Shown: positions 60,101 through 64,000 of the stretch, piece after piece
How positions within the stretch are numbered: position 1 is the first letter of the stretch
Layout of the letters: each line of letters starts with the position of its first letter
Source: Apus apus
Lineage: Eukaryota; Chordata; Aves; Apodiformes; Apodidae
NCBI RefSeq assembly: GCF_020740795.1
Contig: NC_067295.1
Span: forward strand, 2,356,501 to 2,420,500
Reading direction: 5' to 3'
DNA: 64,000 bases
The notes under the pieces: model-generated
Database searches by the model: none
Told to the model about the DNA's origin: nothing
The model's input: the letters and a program-made list of their open reading frames with translations, nothing else
Program-made: the position numbers and the translations under genes

Positions 60101-61119
60101 GGGTTGGAGTGGTGACAGGTATCAACTGATGTGTGTGTCAAGGTACAAGGGAGTGATCTGCAGAGAGTGGAAGTGCAGGTGGATTAAATGCCAGAAATCC
60201 CAGTTTATGCTGAGGACTGCTAGGAGCTGCAAATGCCTCTGAAAGCCCCAAGAGCCAGAGGTGAGTGGGGGAAAAGGCTCCCCACTTCCTCTGAGCACAA
60301 CATAGCCCACCAAAATGCTTTTCAAAGGTACCCAAAGGGAATTCCCATTTTTCTTGTTGTTCCCCACTCTTATTTCCCTAGCTGTATTCCCTCTTTAGAG
60401 TGCCACTGGGATCTCCTAAGGTTTAGGCTGAAATCATGTTCTTTACATCCCTTACTTCCCACTGCCCAAGTACCAGCATGTACAGATAGCCCCTGAAGTA
60501 GCAGGAATCATTCCCTTGCTGTAGTGTGGGGAGTTTGATGGCTGAGGATGTTCCTCTGCTCCTTCCTTTCTCATGCATGGATTCTCCACTATCCTGAGAC
60601 TGATTTTAACCCTTGAGTGATTGATGGGCAGGCAGGCTGAGAATAACAGGCAGATGCTGACCCTGCAGCTAACAGTGGAGTTGATGTTTTCTACCTGAGC
60701 TTGCAGAAGTCCTTTTGTATTTCAGAAATTATTTAATGCTATAGGTTTCCCCCCACTCCTTTACTTCCCCCTTCCCCTTGCTAGTCAGTGTGTTATAACA
60801 GAAGGTTTCATACATATTTGATTTTTTAACTGTAGCTGTATTTATGGTTGCAGCTGTCACTCCTCTGAAAACATGCAGTGAAATGAAGGTTAATAAGATT
60901 GGGGTCTCAGGAAAACATGTAAAACAGGACTGAATAAGACTTGGTGTCATCACACTGAAGTGAAGAACAGGTATTTTCTGAGGTTCTCCAGATCAGGGTT
61001 GTTTATCATGATCTGAAGCAAATACTTTTCTAATTGTATATCCTTGCCTGAAATTCTCATAACCTCGGATCAAATTCTTTTCCCTTGTACAATATACACA
61101 GAAAGTACAGGATGCAGAG

Positions 61120-61215
61120 CCTGAGGGGGTGGTTTAATAGTTTAATAATCGAGCTGGCACTAGCCAGACTTGATGCAGCCATATGTTCAAATCCCAGGGG
61201 TGACACTCACCAGGA
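61120..61215 (+). repeat. Possible old tRNA-derived SINE (MIR/CORE-like)
   Basis: The order of words matches a tRNA-like SINE head: an A-box-like 'gtggtttaatagttt', a 'ctggcactagccagac' hairpin region, then a B-box-like 'tgttcaaatcccagg' and 'tgacactcaccag'. The spacing resembles MIR (GTGGTTAAGAGC ... GAGCCAGACT ... GGTTCGAATCCC ... TGCCACTTACTAG) recalled from memory. It does not fold as an intact tRNA. Heavily decayed; assignment tentative. Confidence 0.35.
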
Positions 61216-62631
61216 GGTAAACAGTGCTCCATACCATTGATTCTGTGTTCACTTAAAACCAGATGTCCTGATTATTGTGGCTGGAGGAAGAGAGATTCTG
61301 CCTCCCTTCCAAAGAGCAAGGGTACGTGTGCTGTGCAGTCCCTCTGCCACCCTGGCACTGTCTGTGTGCTTCCTCACTCCTGGGTGGGCACCGGCTGAAG
61401 TTTGAAGCCCAGGCTGGTGATTTTAATGGACACCTGCTTAAATAAGACAAAATAGCTTTTGGTCTTTCTTCAAACAGCACTTTGGTCTGAAAAGTATCAA
61501 ATAATCTTGGGAATTGTGTTATAGAATGTCTTGTTAGAGTGTCAGGGCTTGTGACTGTGTCTCACTAAGGTCACTGCACTCAGGTTTGGGCTCTGTGTGA
61601 CTCAGGGTTGTTGTGCCAATGCAAGAGGTGGCATTTCAGCCCTGCCTAAGGGCCTTTTTGTGTCCAGCTTGGTGACTGGGAAAGGCAGAGTGGAGCAAAA
61701 CTGAGACTTATCATGGGTGTTGAGGGAGGTGAGCACTGGTGCAGAACTCTGATCCAGCAGGACTACACGGATGGGATGGGATGTGAAAGCTTCATCTAGT
61801 GATGCACATGGTGAAGCCATCAAGATTGGTGGGGTTGGGGTGTGGGAGAGTTCAGACATATTTCTAGTAATTGCATCCTTCCTGTTGTGTGTTGTTTTTC
61901 TTTCTAAGACTCGAAAATAGACTGTGTAGGAAGTTGCAAGATTTTGACTCCTCTGCCCAGCTCGGCACATGAAGGAGACAGAGCTGCTCAGAGAGGCAAC
62001 CAAATGCTGCTCCAGTGCTCTTCTGTGAAACCTCTTAATGCACCAGAATGGCTTCTGCCTTGCAAATGCTCACTTCCCTCCCTCTCCCTCTCACGTTCCC
62101 ACCAGGAGGAAGCAGGGCAGGCTGTGCTCTCTTGTATTAATGCCCCATTGCCTGCAGTTAATTAAACTCTGCAGGATCCTCAGTGCAGCGTGTCAGTTTG
62201 GTTCCTGCCTGTCAGCCAGAGCAGTAACTTACCCCCATTATCGGCTGCTCTGACTAAGCAGCTGTTTTCTGGGTCTCCAATTCTCTTCTCACACTCTTCT
62301 AACCTGGCATTTGCTGCTCACCCCATTTTTTGCTGAGCCAAATTGGGCACCCAGAAGGTGCTGTTCCATATTTTTACCATCTCCATAGAAACCACTTTGG
62401 AGTTGCAGAGTGCAGGGTTTGTGCAAATTTAAAAAGACACTAATATAATGGTTTGGTTCAATCAGATTTCAGGCTGCCAGTCTCTGGGAAGGAGTGAATG
62501 TTTCAGCAATTAAGCTGGGAAGAAAAGCAGTGGAAGTTCTCAAAGGCAGAGAGGCAATAATTTTCTACTATAGGAGCCCAGGATGAAACTTTTATGATAG
62601 CACGAAGTTTATCTGAAAATTGTTTGGAGGG

Positions 62632-62650
62632 AGACACAGACACAGACACA
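62632..62650. repeat. Short ACAGAC tandem
   Basis: About three units of GACACA/ACAGAC. It is a minor simple repeat. Confidence 0.7.
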
Positions 62651-63190
62651 TTTTTTCCTCTTCCAGAGAAATCTAGATCAAATTCTTGCCTAGGAGGATA
62701 CATGTTTATGTACAAAGCTGTTTTTTTATGGGCAAGCTCACTTCTCCACCTTGTTAACACAACTTTCTCTCAGTTTGACCTCTCTTAAAAGGTTTAAATG
62801 CATATAGTTTAATGTACTTTTGATGTCTGGGCTAATGAAGTCCTGTACCTTTTCTGCTTAATTTGCTGTTTTATAGGCAGAGGTTCAGTACTGCTCAGGA
62901 GCAGCCAGGATAGGACCTGGGGTTGGTTTGCTCCTGACTGATGGAAAAGTTAATTCTGGGTTGAATAGCAGAGAGGCAGGCATGAACAGAGAATGCTTCT
63001 TTGTAGTAACTTGGGCTTCTCTGTCTTTAGCACAGCCACCTAAGGCAATTGTAGATTGGGATGACCTCAGAAATTAAAAACAACAGCAATCCATTAGACT
63101 GGGAGGAACTCCTTGCTGTGCTCAGGTGTGCGAAGGTCGCAGTGGTTTAGCAGCACTAGTCCAGGTCCATGGTCACCAAGTCAATAGCTC

Positions 63191-63204
63191 ATTGCCATGG
63201 AAAC
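63191..63204 (-). promoter_or_regulatory. RFX X-box-like site
   Basis: ATTGCCATGGAAAC; on the minus strand GTTTCCATGGCAAT, 13 of 14 positions of the RFX dimer pattern GTTNCCATGGNAAC. It lies in the last intron, in non-repetitive DNA. Evidence is motif only. Confidence 0.3.
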
Positions 63205-63824
63205 TCTTGCCACCTTCTCAAGCAAGAGCATTTGAGCAAGTCCTGATATTCAGCAAATAATTACTTGAGATCCACTGTGTATGCCACCCCCAACACTTTT
63301 GGGAACTAAGAAATAAAATAATATGACAGCTTTCACCACGATCGATCCATTTTGGAAAGTCATGAGGGGGATTTTCCATCAAGGCAGAAACATCTGCGAG
63401 CTCAGTTGTTCTCTCAAGGGCTCACTGTTTGCACATGATTGTTTTAGCTTTACTAGTTTATTAAAGCAACTACACTGGAGATTGCATCTGTGTTCTCTTT
63501 CACTCCCATTCTCTACAAATAAAACCTTGTGTTGCCTGTTCCACGTGAGAGCTGAGATAACTGTTTGGAGGATATGGATCAGTTTGGCTCATTCTTGGGT
63601 GCCTCCTCAGCAGGGGATACTTGGCCCTGCTCCCAGGGCAGGGAGATGGATCAAAGCCTTGATTCAGTCATGAGGTCTGGTTAGAGCAGAGGGTTGGAGC
63701 AACCTTTGCAGTGTCCCTTGTCCTCATGGCATTGCTTCTGCTAGTCAGAGCCACAGCACGGAAGTGAAAAGCTGCCAGGAGGAAAACTTGAATGTGCCAT
63801 AGAGGAAGGTTGCAAATGAAATTC

Positions 63825-63847
63825 TTGGTTTGGTTTGGTTTGGTTTG
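63825..63847. repeat. (TTTGG)n short tract
   Basis: About four and a half TTTGG units. It is a simple repeat with no other signal around it. Confidence 0.9.
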
Positions 63848-64000
63848 TCTGAACTGCCCCTGTCTGACGGATTTTCCCCAGGGGAGTGCATGGCGTGGGC
63901 AGCCCCTGCAGTGGGCAGCTGGCTGGTGCTGCCCCAGGGCTGGCGTGGAGGAGCAGGTGGTGCAGAAATCCAGACATCCTCTTCTCTGCCTGAGGGTTTC

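Larger units (their letters stand above)
1..64000 (+). other. CACNA1H: CACNA1H gene body, internal portion (T-type calcium channel Cav3.2 alpha-1 subunit)
   Basis: The whole window lies inside one gene. Eight exons with compatible splice phases encode about 705 consecutive residues of a Cav3 channel: domain I, the I-II linker and the first helix of domain II. The protein is the pore-forming subunit of a low-voltage-activated plasma-membrane calcium channel of neurons, endocrine and muscle cells. Paralogue choice rests on Cav3.2-like residues ([29 protein letters not shown]), which differ from Cav3.1 as I remember it. Neither the start codon nor the stop codon is in the window. The N-terminal exon lies 5' of position 1 and the exon that should begin PEELTNALEISN lies beyond 64000; I looked for both and did not find them. 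Confidence 0.93.
51117..64000 (+). other. CACNA1H: Intron (5' part), more than 12.9 kb
   Basis: Phase 0 intron with donor gtgagt; its acceptor is beyond the window. Contents recognised: a T-rich run with ATTT units near 54937-54955, a possible tRNA-derived SINE remnant (61120-61215), a short ACAGAC-type run at 62632-62650, an RFX-like site at 63191-63204, and a (TTTGG)n tract at 63825-63847. No CR1 copy and no exon was recognised. The 183-codon frame at 53205-53756 has no recognisable domain. Confidence 0.85.

Noticed and set aside
61120..61215. Intact tRNA gene
   Set aside because: A- and B-box-like words are present but the acceptor and T stems do not pair, so at best it is a SINE remnant.
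51117..64000. Next domain II exon of CACNA1H
   Set aside because: I looked for codons of PEELTNALEISN and the following S2 helix; nothing fits, so the exon is taken to be beyond the window.

Overview
The window is vertebrate genomic DNA, almost certainly from a bird. It holds a few CR1-type LINE tails, whose 3' ends carry the typical GATGATCTTNAAGGT...TTCCAACC...ATTCTATG signature, and it has little other interspersed repeat. Genes are sparse and introns are long. I cannot name the species; a non-avian reptile cannot be excluded by sequence alone.

The only gene I can support is the + strand internal part of a T-type voltage-gated calcium channel alpha-1 subunit. Eight exons (9504-9615, 11706-11839, 16448-16545, 22533-22692, 31147-31462, 43799-43891, 45795-46584, 50704-51116) join in one open frame of 2116 coding bases. 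They cover domain I S1 through S6 with its pore, the whole I-II cytoplasmic linker (gating-brake region, deca-histidine run, polybasic end), and domain II S1. Several residues point to the Cav3.2 paralogue, CACNA1H: the IS1-S2 loop motif CEDVEC, the DGHN histidine in the IS3-S4 loop, the [15 protein letters not shown] turret and the [18 protein letters not shown] stretch. By human numbering these are probably exons 3-10. The first coding exon (N-terminus) lies upstream of the window, and the next exon (rest of domain II) lies downstream.

Layout: 1-9503 is intron, ending in a minor-spliceosome (U12, AC-ending) acceptor. 9504-51116 is the exon-bearing part, with introns of 2.1, 4.6, 6.0, 8.5, 12.3, 1.9 and 4.1 kb. 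51117-64000 is intron that continues past the edge. The introns contain five CR1 fragments, two large perfect purine microsatellites ((GAAG)n of 186 bp and (GGAAA)n of 464 bp), small low-complexity tracts, a possible old tRNA-derived SINE, and several AT-rich stretches that look like candidate non-coding regulatory DNA.

The strongest observations are the textbook U12 branch site plus AC acceptor before the first exon, and an in-frame internal GTAAGT donor inside the large I-II linker exon that would remove 75 residues. I found no new biological system; the window is otherwise an ordinary large ion-channel locus.
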